A DNA stretch of 64,000 nucleotides, from contig JADJWZ010000002.1 of NCBI GenBank assembly GCA_016716125.1, positions 1 to 64,000 on the forward strand. Direction: 5' to 3'. The stretch's first letter is position 1, and each line of letters begins with the position of its first letter. The stretch is from Ignavibacteria bacterium (lineage in GTDB: Bacteria > Bacteroidota > Ignavibacteria > Tepidaquicellales > Tepidaquicellaceae). The notes beneath the pieces are model-generated. The model ran no database searches. It had not been told where the DNA came from and saw nothing but the letters and a program-made list of their open reading frames with translations. Position numbers and translations under genes: made by a program. Of this stretch, positions 63,429 through 64,000 are shown in pieces.

Positions 63429-64000
63429 ATGAAAAATTTAGAAAACAAAGTAGCAGTTATAACCGGAGGCGGTTCAGGTATTGGAAAAGCCATAGCAATA
63501 TTGTATGCATCAGAAGGAGCAAAAATTGTTGTTTCTGATATTGATGAAAAAGGCGGTGAAGAAACTGTATCTGAAATAAAAGCAAATGGCGGTGATGCGA
63601 AATTTATTAAAGCGGATACTTCAAGACCGGATGACAGTAAGAATGCGGCCGAGCAGGCAGTTAAACAATTCGGCGGTCTGCACATTGCAGTAAATAACGC
63701 CGGAATAGGCGGTCCTTTAAAACCCACCGGTGAATATCCGATTGACGGCTGGGACAAAACAATTGCAATAAATCTTTCAGGAGTATTTTACGGGATGCGT
63801 TATCAGATACCGGCAATGCTTTCGTCAGGCGGTGGAAGTATTGTAAATGTTGCGTCAATTCTGGGCAAAGTAGGAACGCCAAATTCCTGTGCTTATGTAG
63901 CTTCAAAGCATGGTATTATAGGACTTACCGAAGCAGCAGCGTTAGAGTATGCTAAACAAAATATCCGTATAAATTCAATCGGACCGGGATATATACTGAC
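63429..64000 (+). CDS. Short-chain dehydrogenase/reductase (cut by window end)
   Basis: Starts MKNLENKVAVITGGGSGIGK, the Rossmann TGxxxGxG motif for NAD(P). Then VNNAGIGG (NNAG motif), IVNVASILG (catalytic Ser region) and YVASKHGIIGL (YxxxK). 190 codons are present; about 60 should follow beyond the window. The text resembles the glucose-1-dehydrogenase/FabG-like classical SDRs. Substrate unknown. Confidence 0.92.
   Translation, partial: MKNLENKVAVITGGGSGIGKAIAILYASEGAKIVVSDIDEKGGEETVSEIKANGGDAKFIKADTSRPDDSKNAAEQAVKQFGGLHIAVNNAGIGGPLKPTGEYPIDGWDKTIAINLSGVFYGMRYQIPAMLSSGGGSIVNVASILGKVGTPNSCAYVASKHGIIGLTEAAALEYAKQNIRINSIGPGYIL

Overview
The window is AT-rich bacterial DNA from the Bacteroidota/Chlorobi (FCB) side of the tree, most likely an Ignavibacteria-like organism. 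This rests on many secreted proteins ending in a type IX secretion (T9SS) sorting domain of the NYPNPFNP type, on lineage-typical proteins (GWxTD-domain protein, DUF2851, long IspH, TPR lipoprotein), and on promoter-like TAnnTTTG -7 boxes. The assignment is inferred from gene content; no rRNA is present.

Layout. 1-2.6 kb: two tandem, heavily broken kelch-like T9SS protein genes. 2.9-5.9 kb: a T9SS-tagged multicopper oxidase and a deoxyhypusine-synthase-family enzyme. 5.9-12.6 kb (minus strand): serine hydrolase, beta-carbonic anhydrase, ispH, a small nucleotidyltransferase/partner pair, a glutaryl-CoA-dehydrogenase-like enzyme and hflX. 12.9-23.7 kb: a housekeeping block with rimO, a GWxTD protein, a DUF58 protein, a TPR lipoprotein, DUF2851, an Omp85 (BamA/TamA-like) protein, cmk and rpsA. 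24.1-39.1 kb (minus strand): an array of two interleaved paralogous surface-protein families. Family X (large, TIM-barrel-like module) has three copies and family Y (Asp-box/BNR beta-propeller plus sorting domain) has five. They share near-identical DNA blocks in mosaic combinations, and two X copies stop at the same module boundary. 39.2-48.9 kb: an M1 aminopeptidase with sorting domain, an outer-membrane protein, and two different uvrA genes facing each other across a TPR gene. 49-53.2 kb: small genes, tRNA-Glu(UUC), an isochorismatase-family hydrolase, structured repeats and an unusual run of about 34 consecutive 21-bp units. 53.2-59.2 kb: an accessory island with hicAB, a putative restriction-modification cluster (HTH-fused methyltransferase, second methyltransferase, nuclease candidate) and a GIY-YIG protein. 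59.3-64 kb: small metabolic genes (GNAT, alpha/beta hydrolase, two NTF2-like proteins, an SDR cut by the window end) separated by several families of short dispersed repeats.

Many genes that should be intact (hflX, uvrA, the Omp85 gene, the multicopper oxidase, the GWxTD gene) are interrupted by one single-base shift, usually at or near a homopolymer. This looks more like indel error in the assembly than true gene decay, so frameshifted genes are annotated across the break. The strongest candidates for something undescribed are the mosaic X/Y surface-protein array, the 21-bp repeat array, and the restriction-modification cluster with long poly-G and poly-A tracts at its start.
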